DNA from: CAVQND01 sp049518415
GTDB taxonomy: Bacteria; Verrucomicrobiota; Verrucomicrobiia; Limisphaerales; UBA8199
Assembly (NCBI GenBank): GCA_049518415.1
Contig: JBEKRX010000038.1
Coordinates: 23,998 to 87,997 of the forward strand
Length of the DNA stretch: 64,000 nucleotides
Direction: 5' to 3'
Shown here: in pieces, positions 54,616-62,214 of the stretch
Position numbering within the stretch: the stretch's first letter is position 1
Layout: each line of letters begins with the position of its first letter
Translations under genes and position numbers: made by a program
The notes under the pieces: generated by a model
The model's database searches: none
What the model saw: only the letters and a program-made list of their open reading frames with translations
What the model was told of the DNA's origin: nothing

Positions 54616-55271
54616 TATTGAATCCTTTTGCTAAATGCGAGGTCAAATTTTGTGACCGACTCCTCTATCGCTTTGCCAAGCTCTTTCAGCGCTTCACGCG
54701 AGATTGCACCCCCTGGATGGTGTGTTGCCCAGGTTAAAAACAGCCCTGCAGGGTAAGCCAAGGATCGCTCCACCTGCAAGCGGATCTCCTGAGGCCAACT
54801 CTTGCAGAGAATATTCGCCAGGGTTCCAACCGAAACGATGCCCCGCTCGGGTTCGGCGCGGGCCGAAAGGAACTTTTGCGCCTCGTCGGCCGAGGTCGCA
54901 GTCGCGTGAAGGTTTGCCGAAATGAAGGTGCTACCGATTTCAGGCAAGGGGATGTGCTCATACGTTTTGGCCACGCAATCCTCAATGATCTCCAAGTCCC
55001 TTGGGTTCACGGCGTTTTGGAAATCCATGTGCAGTTTCTCCGCTGAAAGTGTGAAATTGGCGTTGCCTTTGAAAAGTGAAAACGACAATTCGTAGTTGAA
55101 CGCCGGGTCACGGTGCCTGAGTCCAATTTGGGTCGGTTTGAGGCCGTAACTGGCAAAGGCTTCCAGAGCCTTTTGGGCAACCTCCTCACAGCGAGCGTCT
55201 TTGAAAAGGACGGGCGTTTTGAACGAGCTGTCAAAAGTCACTCCGAGGATTTGTGCGGTAATCTCAGGCAT
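54615..55271 (-). CDS. Hypothetical protein, first gene of a coupled operon
   Basis: A 218-residue soluble protein with alternating beta-strands in the first half (MPEITAQILGVTFDSSFKTP, YELSFSLFKGNANFTLSAEK) and helices in the second (ISREALKELGKAIEESVTKF). I recognise no family with confidence; the general shape recalls sporadically distributed proteins of the TIGR04255 kind, but specific motifs are lacking. ATG 55271 was preferred to 55331, which would add 20 residues without family-like sequence. It heads a three-gene operon and is divergent from a Gfo/Idh/MocA gene. Confidence 0.6.
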   Translation of the reverse strand: MPEITAQILGVTFDSSFKTPVLFKDARCEEVAQKALEAFASYGLKPTQIGLRHRDPAFNYELSFSLFKGNANFTLSAEKLHMDFQNAVNPRDLEIIEDCVAKTYEHIPLPEIGSTFISANLHATATSADEAQKFLSARAEPERGIVSVGTLANILCKSWPQEIRLQVERSLAYPAGLFLTWATHHPGGAISREALKELGKAIEESVTKFDLAFSKRIQ

Positions 55272-55665
55272 CGCTGCAACGAAGTTAGCAGTGAGCTGGC
55301 GACAATGCAATACCGACTTTTGCTGCTGCAACGCGCTGCTGGTCAGCCAATTTCCCGACCTGCATTACCGGGGGCCCGCTTGTTCTCAGGCGGCGCGGGA
55401 AGCCGCCGGCTTCTAAATGCTTGCGCAAGAGGCTATTGCGCTCAAGAGAGCGGCGCAGCGCCGGCCTCTCGGCCCGCCGGCGCCCAGGCCGCCCCGAGCT
55501 TGACGCCCCGCGCGGTCGAGGCCAAACTCCCCCGCGTGAAACCGGACGAGCAGCCATGTTCCGCCAGACCGCCCAAGGCCATGGCCCGGCAGGCAAGTCG
55601 AATAGCGAGGCCGGGAAGCGCGTCCGACCAACCAACAACGTAGCACCCAAACCGAACGCACCCTT
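55272..55665. other. Divergent intergenic region, no gene seen
   Basis: About 390 bp between the three-gene operon and the Gfo/Idh/MocA gene. It is GC-rich, with short hairpins: GGCGGC/GCCGCC (55389-55407), GCGCAA/TTGCGC (55423-55441) and GGCGCAGCGCC (55452-55462). Promoters for both directions must lie here, but no convincing -35/-10 pair stands out. Confidence 0.5.
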
Positions 55666-56994
55666 ATGAAACGACGCGAGTTCCTCAAATCCGTGGCCTT
55701 CACCGGCGCCGCCGGGCTGATCCTGCCGCGCACGCGGCTGTTCGGCGCCGAGGCGCCGAGCAACAAGTTGAACACTGCCCTGATCGGCACCTGGGGCCGG
55801 GGCGAAGCGCATTTCGACGCTCTTACGAGCGAAAACGTGGTCGCCTTGTGCGACGTGGACGAGAAGCACCTGGCGTTTGGGGCCCGGAAATTCCCCAACG
55901 CCAAGCAGCACGTGGATTGGCGGAAGTGCCTGGAGCAAAAGGACATTGAGGCGGTGGTCTGCTGCACGACGGACCACACGCATGCCTTCGTGGCCAATTG
56001 GGCCATGAACCGGGGCCAACACGTGTATTGCGAGAAGCCGCTGGGCAACAGCGTGGAGGAAGCGCGGGTGGTGCGCGCGACCTACCTCAAGAACAAGAGC
56101 AAGCTGGCCACCCAGATGGGGACCCAGCGCCATGAATACGAGAATTTCAACCGGGTCCGGGAGATGGTCCGCGACGGGGCGATTGGTGAATTGGTGGAGG
56201 TGTGCGCCTGGGGCGACCGCCAGATTCGCCGTCCCGGCTACCTGCCCGCCCAAGGCGAACCGCCCCCGACCTTGCACTACGATTTGTGGCTCGGGCCCTC
56301 GCCGGAGCATCCCTACAACCCGGGCTACTTCGCCGGCGGCTCGGGCATGAATTGCCTGTCGTGGAACATGTATTGGGACTTCGGCAGCGGCCAGATAGGC
56401 GACATGGGCAGCCACACCATGGACCTGGCCTGGAACGGCATCGACGGGACGCTGCCGACGTCCGCCGAGGGCAAGGGCGACCCCTTCAACGCCGAGGTCA
56501 CCCCCGTCAAACTGGAGATGCATTTCGACCTGCCCGCCAATGACTGGCGCCAGGCCATCCGCGTCGCCTGGTATCAAGGCGGGGCTATGCCCGAGTCCCC
56601 GGTGCGCTATATCGACCTGAAAAAGATCGACCACGGCGCGATGTTCGAAGGCACCAAAGGCTTCCTGATTGCCGATTTCACTTCGCGCGTGCTCTTCCCG
56701 GCCGGCAACAAACCCGACATGACCTATTACAAGCCGCGCCCCAAAGAAGCCCTGCTGCCGCCGCTGGGCAATTTTCAGAAGCAGTGGATCAACGCCTGCA
56801 AAGGCAACCTCAAGACCGCCTGCGATTTCGACTACGGCGGGACCATGACTGAAATGATGCTGCTGGGCCTGGTGGCTTACCGGGTCGGCAAGAAGCTCAC
56901 CTATGACGGGGCGGCCGGACAGGTCACCAACGTCGCGGAGGCCAACGAACTGCTGCGCCGCACCTACCGGGCCGGCTGGACGCTCAACGGCTAG
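55666..56994 (+). CDS. Exported Gfo/Idh/MocA-family oxidoreductase 1
   Basis: A 442-residue NAD(P)-dependent oxidoreductase-like protein with a Tat-type signal (MKRREFLKSVAFTGAAGLIL). The Rossmann domain begins at KLNTALIGTWGRGEAHFDAL, the family's EKP motif is present as HVYCEKPLGNSVEEA, and the C-terminal alpha/beta domain follows (GDMGSHTMDLAWNGIDGTLP). The usual GxGxxG is altered to GTWGRG, seen in this secreted subfamily. Members act on sugars or cyclitols; substrate and electron acceptor are unknown. A second member lies at 58546-59850 on the other strand. Confidence 0.85.
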   Translation: MKRREFLKSVAFTGAAGLILPRTRLFGAEAPSNKLNTALIGTWGRGEAHFDALTSENVVALCDVDEKHLAFGARKFPNAKQHVDWRKCLEQKDIEAVVCCTTDHTHAFVANWAMNRGQHVYCEKPLGNSVEEARVVRATYLKNKSKLATQMGTQRHEYENFNRVREMVRDGAIGELVEVCAWGDRQIRRPGYLPAQGEPPPTLHYDLWLGPSPEHPYNPGYFAGGSGMNCLSWNMYWDFGSGQIGDMGSHTMDLAWNGIDGTLPTSAEGKGDPFNAEVTPVKLEMHFDLPANDWRQAIRVAWYQGGAMPESPVRYIDLKKIDHGAMFEGTKGFLIADFTSRVLFPAGNKPDMTYYKPRPKEALLPPLGNFQKQWINACKGNLKTACDFDYGGTMTEMMLLGLVAYRVGKKLTYDGAAGQVTNVAEANELLRRTYRAGWTLNG

Positions 56995-57018
56995 GCTGTA
57001 ATGATTGATGGGATTGGG

Positions 57019-57041
57019 GAGCGGGCGCGGCCCGCCCGCTC
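57019..57041. terminator. GC hairpin after Gfo/Idh/MocA 1
   Basis: GAGCGGGC pairs with GCCCGCTC over a 7-nt loop, 24 bp after the stop codon. The following tract (TCAAATTTCACTTTTC) is only mildly T-rich, so termination is plausible rather than certain. Confidence 0.4.
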
Positions 57042-57198
57042 TCAAATTTCACTTTTCAATCTCGGACTTCGCCCCGGCGCACCCCCGCTGTTTCGGCCTC
57101 CACTGTCCGATGGCCAATTGGCAATTCCATTGCGCACCCCGCCCTGCGCAGTTAAACGCGGGCTTGGACTTGCATTGCCGCCGGTTAAGTTTTCCCGT

Positions 57199-58023
57199 AT
57201 GAACCTGGAAGATCACGTGGGCGACATCATTCGCAAAGCGCGGGCGATGTCGAGAGTCTCGGCCGAAGCTGCGGCGCGGGCGGCCGGGTTGACGGCAGCG
57301 GAACTGGCGGGGCTGGAAGAGACCGGGCAGCCGGTCCGAAGGCCGAATTTCAAGGCCCTGGCGGGATTGCTGGGTTTGCACCCGGCCAAGCTGGAAGCGG
57401 TGGCCGATGGCTGGACGCCCTGCGCCAAGGACCTGGGTCTGTGGCGCGAACTGCGCTGCGTCACCACCACCGCCGGCGGGATGGCGGTCAACTGCTACCT
57501 GGTCTGGGATGAAGTCTCGCGCGAAGCGGCGCTGTTTGACACCGGGTGGGAAGGGCAGCCCATTTTCGACTTGCTGGCTGAGAACCAGCTCCAGCTCCGC
57601 CATCTTTTCATCACGCATTCACACGAGGATCACCTGGCCGCGGTTGGCCCCGTGTGCGAGCGGTGCCCCAAAGTGCGCCTGCACACCAGTTCCCCCCACG
57701 CCCCGGTGGGCCAACGCAACCGCCCGAACGATTTCATCCACCTCGGCAGCCTGCGCATCACCCATCGCGACACGCCGGGCCACACGGAAGACGGCGCGAC
57801 CTACATCGTGGGCAACTGGCCCGAAGACGCCCCGCACGCCGCCTTCGTGGGCGACGCCCTGTTCGCCGGCTCGCTGGGGCGCGGCAACCAATCCTGGGAC
57901 CTCGCCCGCCAGAAAATCCGCGAGCAAATCCTCACCCTCCCCCCGGAAACCCTGCTCTGCCCCGGACATGGACCGTTAACGACCGTGGCGGAGGAAAAAA
58001 AGCGCAACCCGTTTTTTCCGTAG
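57199..58023 (+). CDS. HTH-domain metallo-beta-lactamase-fold hydrolase
   Basis: A 274-residue protein. Residues about 1-70 form an XRE-like helix-turn-helix (ARAMSRVSAEAAARAAGLTA, LAGLLGLHPAKLEAVADGW). Residues about 85-274 form a metallo-beta-lactamase domain of the glyoxalase II-like group: THSHEDHLAAVG near 139 for the zinc site, DTPGHTEDGATYIVG, VGDALFAGSLGRG and LCPGHGPLTT. The HTH fusion suggests a DNA-binding or protein-binding front end on a hydrolase. ATG 57199 is the first start that gives a clean HTH. The substrate is unknown. Confidence 0.82.
   Translation: MNLEDHVGDIIRKARAMSRVSAEAAARAAGLTAAELAGLEETGQPVRRPNFKALAGLLGLHPAKLEAVADGWTPCAKDLGLWRELRCVTTTAGGMAVNCYLVWDEVSREAALFDTGWEGQPIFDLLAENQLQLRHLFITHSHEDHLAAVGPVCERCPKVRLHTSSPHAPVGQRNRPNDFIHLGSLRITHRDTPGHTEDGATYIVGNWPEDAPHAAFVGDALFAGSLGRGNQSWDLARQKIREQILTLPPETLLCPGHGPLTTVAEEKKRNPFFP
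57989..58018. terminator. Possible bidirectional terminator at the end of the MBL gene
   Basis: GGAAAAAA and TTTTTTCC are inverted around AGCGCAACCCG, overlapping the last codons. The A/T-rich arms could act on either strand, though the stem is weak in GC. Confidence 0.3.
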
Positions 58024-58046
58024 GGTTAGTGGGCCATTTCACGAAA

Positions 58047-58260
58047 CCGCTGACGTATTCGGCAGTGGAGCGGTCGTGCCTGCGCAGCGCTGTCTAGCAG
58101 GGCTGAAAGCCCGAAATGTCAAAGCCTGGGCTGACGCGAGCCCCGCGAGCGGAGGCCCAGGTTACCGACCCCCACAAGTATTCCAAGCCCTGTAAGGGCG
58201 CCACCCACTCGGACCCCTTGCACAATGGCTCGTTGTGGCGCCGCCGCGCCGCGCTCCAAC
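58047..58260. repeat. Palindromic repeat cluster
   Basis: Contains GACGTATTCGGC (also in the terminator at 30319-30345), GGGCT-GA-AAGCCC, and arms of AGCCTGGGC/GCCCAGGTT near 58128-58164. Its layout resembles 30460-30545. No coding sequence is seen in 58024-58545. Confidence 0.5.
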
Positions 58261-58344
58261 GCAGGCGGGACGCCTGAGCCGCTAAGAGCTTGCAGAATCG
58301 TTGATTGTTGCGGCGCCGCGCCGCCGCCCTCGCCCCTCAGCGCC

Positions 58345-58540
58345 CGTCCAAAAACAACTTCAGTGCTTTGGGCGTTATGCTAACAAACTGCCTTCGCCTG
58401 GCGTCCAGAGCCTGGAGTCCCGATTCCGAATCGGGATAGAGCGTGAGGCCATCGGAGTCCCGCCGTGGCGGGACCACGCTCCACGCTCTCACGCTTCACG
58501 CTCCACCCAAGCGCCAGATCTCGGAATTTATTTTCGCACG
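58345..58540. mobile_element. MITE-like element, CGTGCAAAAA family, second copy
   Basis: The left end CGTCCAAAAACAACTTC (58345-58361) is inverted against 58521-58540 (TCGGAATTTATTTTCGCACG), about 14 of 20 positions. The right end is nearly identical, as its complement, to the end-like copy at 34221-34243. Inside is the same palindrome TCCCGATTCCGAATCGGGA (58418-58436) as in 34073-34207. The element ends 5 bp before the neighbouring stop codon. Confidence 0.5.
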
Positions 58541-58545
58541 ACCCC

Positions 58546-59850
58546 TCAGGTGAGCCTGGTCACGCCCGGCATGGCCATGGGGGCGATGTCCAGTTTCATT
58601 TTCCAATCGAGCTGCTCGGGCACGAGTTTCTCTTGCGATTGCATGGCCTGCTCCCAGGAGACTTCCTGGCCGGTGTAAGCCGCCATGCGGCCCATCAGGC
58701 CCATGAGCGTGCTCTGCGCCATCCAGGGGCCGTCGTTGATGGGTTGGCCGTTGCGGATACTGGCGAAGAGTTCATTGTGCTCGCGCTGGTACATGTCGAT
58801 CCTGGGTTCGGTCTCCCGGTAGCGCCAGGTCTGTTTGCCCTTGATGAAAGGGGCCTGCCAGCCCGACCTGGCGATGCCGTCCGAGCCCATGAGGTAATCC
58901 GAATTATCGCTGTAGCCGTTGCCGATCTGCTTCTGGCCGACAAACCCGCGCGCGTCGTTGGGGAATTCATAGACCACGAACATGTGGTCGAAGATGCTGC
59001 CCTGGTTGTTGGGCGTCTGGCGCCCGCCCACGGCCACGGCCTTGAGCGGCGGCTGGTCCTGCAAGGCCCAGCCGACCTTATCGACGCTGTGGCAGCACTG
59101 CTCCACGAAGCCGTCGCCGGAGAGCCAAACGAAATTGTACCAGTTGCGCAATTGCCATTCGAGGTCGCCCATCTCCGCGGGCCGCTGGCTGGCCGGGGGC
59201 ATCGGTTTGACGGGCCCGGTATAATAGGTGGCGTAAACGGCCCTGATTTCCCCAATCGCGCCGTCGTGTATCCGCTTGTAGAACTCGCGCCGCGGGGCGT
59301 CGTAGCGCCAGCAGAAGCCGGCGACGAGGGAAAGGTTCTTTTGCTTGGCGGCCTTGGCGGAGTCGAGCACGGACCGCAGGCCCGGCGCATCCGTGGCCAT
59401 TGGTTTCTCGCAGAAAACGTGCTTGCCGGCGTCAACCGCGGCCTTGAGGTGCACCGGGCGAAAGCCCGGCGGCGTGGCCAGGAGCACGACGTCCACGCCG
59501 CTGTCGATCAGCTTTTGATAGGCGTCCAGCCCGGCAAAGCACTTTTCCGGAGTCACCTTCACTTTGTCGCCGTGCGACTTGCGCAGGCCCTCCAGCGTGG
59601 TCTGCAAGGGTTCTGGAAAGGCGTCCGCCAGGGCGGTGAGGACCACATTCTTGTCGGCGCTCAGCGCGTTGCCGGCGGCGCCGGTCCCGCGCCCGCCGCA
59701 GCCGATGAGGCCAATCCGCAGGGTCTCGTTGTTTTGCCGCGCCAGGAGGTTTCCGGGCAAAATCGCCGGGGCGGCCAGGGCCCCGCCCACCAGGGCTGAG
59801 GTCTTGAGGAATTCGCGTCGAGTCGTCAGGCTGTTGTTGGACGTATTCAT
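58546..59850 (-). CDS. Exported Gfo/Idh/MocA-family oxidoreductase 2
   Basis: A 434-residue protein with a Tat-type signal (LTTRREFLKTSALVGGALAA). The NAD-binding motif is LRIGLIGCGGRGTGAAGNAL and the family motif HVFCEKPMATDAPGLRSVLD. Further matches to the secreted subfamily are GFCWRYDAPRREFYKRI, WLSGDGFVEQCCHSVDKVGW and NELFASIRNGQPINDGPWMA. It is more canonical than the copy at 55666 and not its close duplicate. It probably oxidises or rearranges a sugar-like substrate in the periplasm; the substrate is unknown. Confidence 0.87.
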   Translation of the reverse strand: MNTSNNSLTTRREFLKTSALVGGALAAPAILPGNLLARQNNETLRIGLIGCGGRGTGAAGNALSADKNVVLTALADAFPEPLQTTLEGLRKSHGDKVKVTPEKCFAGLDAYQKLIDSGVDVVLLATPPGFRPVHLKAAVDAGKHVFCEKPMATDAPGLRSVLDSAKAAKQKNLSLVAGFCWRYDAPRREFYKRIHDGAIGEIRAVYATYYTGPVKPMPPASQRPAEMGDLEWQLRNWYNFVWLSGDGFVEQCCHSVDKVGWALQDQPPLKAVAVGGRQTPNNQGSIFDHMFVVYEFPNDARGFVGQKQIGNGYSDNSDYLMGSDGIARSGWQAPFIKGKQTWRYRETEPRIDMYQREHNELFASIRNGQPINDGPWMAQSTLMGLMGRMAAYTGQEVSWEQAMQSQEKLVPEQLDWKMKLDIAPMAMPGVTRLT

Positions 59851-59958
59851 AGTGAGTAAATGGTCGGCCCATATTGAGGGGGCGCAGGCTTCAAGTAAAT
59901 AGCCGAAATGAAGTATTGCGCTCGGCTGCCGGATCGGCTAAAACCCATTTCCGTGGCA

Positions 59959-60032
59959 GCGGGTGTGGTTCAGTGGCAGAATGCGGGCTTCCCAAGCCTG
60001 AGATGAGGGTTCGATTCCCTTCACCCGCTCCA
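59959..60032 (+). tRNA. tRNA-Gly (anticodon CCC), CCA encoded
   Basis: The acceptor arm GCGGGTG pairs with CACCCGC, followed by discriminator T and encoded CCA (60030-60032). The anticodon stem CGGGC/GCCTG encloses the loop TTCCCAA, giving anticodon CCC. The T-arm GAGGGTTCGATTCCCTT is present and the D-loop is short (GTTCAGTGGCAGAA). Accessory-looking genes follow downstream. Confidence 0.95.
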
Positions 60033-60320
60033 ACGATTATCAAGGACTTAGAGTCTTTGGTCGCAACATCCACGTTTTTGCGTGAATGTCTTGGCATGCT
60101 TCCTTTGGAGGGGCCTGATTCTTCGGCGCGGAGCGCCGCATTTAACGCGGCGGGGGAAGGCCCACGTTGCTCTTCCCACTGAGGAATTGACGCTTCGCTC
60201 TTGGTTGCGGCTCCGCCGCGTTACGAAGCTGTGCACTAAAAGTGCAGCAAAACCCGGAACCAGAAGGTTTCGCCGGCAACATCAGAGGCCATACGCACGA
60301 ACGTTCGCCCCCGAAAAAAC

Positions 60321-60563
60321 GGGCGCATCTTGATACTGCCACCAATTCCACTCTACCCGCGCGCAGCGCGGCACTCTTCCGCCCCGGAGGGGCGGCAAGA
60401 AAGTAGCCCAGGGCAAGGCCCGTCCCGCTCCTGGCGGGACGGGCCGCCGCCCTGGGTGAACTGGAAAAACGGATCACCCCCCTCCCATGCGCTCCGAGCG
60501 CATGGGAGGGGGGAAGGGGGGAGGGCTTCCGCCCGCGCTCGGTGGTAGTGTCAAGATGCGCCC
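60321..60563. mobile_element. MITE-like element with 23-bp inverted ends and 9-bp target duplication
   Basis: The ends at 60321-60343 (core GCGCATCTTGATACTGCC) and 60541-60563 are inverted repeats with 21 of 23 identities. The 9 bp directly outside are identical on both sides: CGAAAAAAC at 60312-60320 and 60564-60572. No transposase is encoded. Inside are CCGCCCCGGAGGGGCGG, a CCCAGGGC/GCCCTGGG arm pair, and a perfect 17-bp hairpin (60477-60493 with 60497-60513). Confidence 0.85.
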
Positions 60564-60625
60564 CGAAAAAACTCCCTGCGACTTTGACTCTCGACTTGGG
60601 CAAGCCAGAACGGTAAAGCTAGGCC

Positions 60626-61549
60626 ATGCCGTTGAGCTACGCTGAATTAGAACAATTCTACGAAGGGTTGGTCTCCCGCGCGCGCAGTCGTGGGATAACC
60701 TGCGCCATTACCAGCGGCATGGCCTGTGTGGCTTTTGGCGTGGCTGCAGCGACGAAGGATTGTGATCTGCTCTGCGCTCCCGATGCCGCCGGTGACTTTT
60801 TCAAGCTGCTCGGCGAGGCCAGTCTTGGCGGCCAACTGCCCAGCTATCGGGGCCATCTCACCCCGCCGCTTGATCCCCGCTGGCTGCGCGGCGGCTGGAC
60901 CAGTCATTTTGTGTGGGACACCCCGGGCGTGGAGGCGTATCTCGACATCTTCGGAGTTGCGCCGCAGGGCAGTTCCCCCTGGCAAGCGGAACTCCAGGGC
61001 CTCTACGCCGGCCTGCACACGGTGGCGGAAATGAAACGCACCAATCGCGAAAAGGATTGGCCCTTCGCTACGGCTTTGGGGGTTAAACTCCTTGAAGCTG
61101 GCGACCCGCGTGGTTGGCTGCACCTCTTCAACTACGACGTGCTGGTTCAGACGGCCACAAAGCTGTGCCGCCCGGCGGCGATGATCGCCTTGCGCCCGGC
61201 ACTGGCCCTGTTGACGGAGCCGGACGAGCGCCTGGAATTGGCACTGAAGGGCGAAATCGAGTTCTGGAGTCGGCTCGACCAACTTCGCGTCAAGGTCCAT
61301 GAACGCGCCGTGCGGCCCTATATGCTCGCCGTCAAAGGCGACCATCGCTCCGGCGCTCCATCCCTTGCTGAGCAGCATCAAGTCCGTCTCGAACATGCCG
61401 AGCAGTTGTTGCCGGTTAGTCCTTTGCGCCAGTACGGAATTGAACGGCTGATTGACGAAGCCCAAGCCCAGGCGGCCCGCTTTCTTCCGCCCGGAGCACT
61501 CCGTTGGTTGCCAGATGCGCGGAAATGCTTTAACCTCTTGGCGCAATGA
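60626..61549 (+). CDS. Nucleotidyltransferase-fold-like protein, first gene of a two-gene module
   Basis: A 307-residue protein. ITSGMACVAFGVAAATKDCD holds a TSG turn (29-31) and a D45-x-D47 pair; D107 in AYLDIFGV sits where the third acidic residue of the nucleotidyltransferase fold would be. The spacing fits AbiEii/MNT-like folds, although the glycine motif is atypical. The C-terminal 170 residues are helical. The gene overlaps the next by four bases (ATGA). Modules of this form are often toxin-antitoxin or defence-related; that is inference from fold and context, and the exact family is not recognised. Confidence 0.55.
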   Translation: MPLSYAELEQFYEGLVSRARSRGITCAITSGMACVAFGVAAATKDCDLLCAPDAAGDFFKLLGEASLGGQLPSYRGHLTPPLDPRWLRGGWTSHFVWDTPGVEAYLDIFGVAPQGSSPWQAELQGLYAGLHTVAEMKRTNREKDWPFATALGVKLLEAGDPRGWLHLFNYDVLVQTATKLCRPAAMIALRPALALLTEPDERLELALKGEIEFWSRLDQLRVKVHERAVRPYMLAVKGDHRSGAPSLAEQHQVRLEHAEQLLPVSPLRQYGIERLIDEAQAQAARFLPPGALRWLPDARKCFNLLAQ

Positions 61550-61767
61550 GTGACCTCAAGACAGCGCCCGACTGGCTTGCGCCCGACGTTTTGGACCACC
61601 TCCACCGCGTGGCGTACGACTTCCATGTCCGCGCCTTTGGCGAGGAAATGGCCCGGGTCAACTTCCTGCCGCTTGCCGAACGCCGCCGCTACGTCGCAGA
61701 AATGGTTGACCACGCCCTCCGCAAGGGTGTGAAGTTCGACAAACCGGCCTTGGGGGTTACGCCTTGA
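61546..61767 (+). CDS. Small partner protein of the nucleotidyltransferase-like gene
   Basis: A 73-residue, mostly helical protein (WLAPDVLDHLHRVAYDFHVR, RRRYVAEMVDHALRKGVKFD). Its ATG overlaps the upstream stop codon (ATGA), which indicates translational coupling and a shared role. No DNA-binding motif is evident and I do not recognise the family. By analogy with two-gene nucleotidyltransferase modules it may be the substrate or neutralising partner. Confidence 0.5.
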   Translation: MSDLKTAPDWLAPDVLDHLHRVAYDFHVRAFGEEMARVNFLPLAERRRYVAEMVDHALRKGVKFDKPALGVTP

Positions 61768-62214
61768 AACCGAGCGCGCGAAAACCAAGTTCAACCACTC
61801 AGCTTATTCTCGGGCCCTCGTAAAAGTTCGCATTTTCTGACTCCTGGCGGTGCGTGGAGCCTGCAATTCGAGAGCGAGGACGAGTCGAAATTCCCCACCC
61901 ACTGAGCACCAGGGACCCGGACCTGGCTCCATCCTCGCAATCACCACTCGCCCCGCGCCGCCGCATCCACCTGGGCCTCCAACCCCTCGCTGCTCAAGAC
62001 CACCTCCCTGGCACCAGCAGTTAGCAGAAAAGCCTCTGGAAGGCCAACGGTGCGCAAAATTCAGGGCTTCCGGACCAGGAGTTGATGGGGCCGGTGCTGG
62101 TGAGCCTTCTGCTCATGCCGGCGATTACCTAGGCGTTTAGATGTTGACGCCAGCCCGGTGCCAGGTAAAATCGGTCAAACAGGTAAAGAAAATCATAATT
62201 AGCCAATAGTATTT
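61768..62214. other. Gene-free stretch, nothing recognised
   Basis: About 450 bp between two accessory modules. I see no coding sequence with protein-like composition, no strong hairpin and no clear repeat. The base composition shifts from GC-rich to more AT-rich near 62150. Confidence 0.5.

Noticed and set aside
12017..57174. Shared 11-mer TTGGACTTGCA upstream of the pseudopilin (12017) and the MBL gene (57164)
   Set aside because: It sits 80 bp and 25 bp from the respective start codons, with no matching -10 elements, so a common promoter is not supported; it may be chance.
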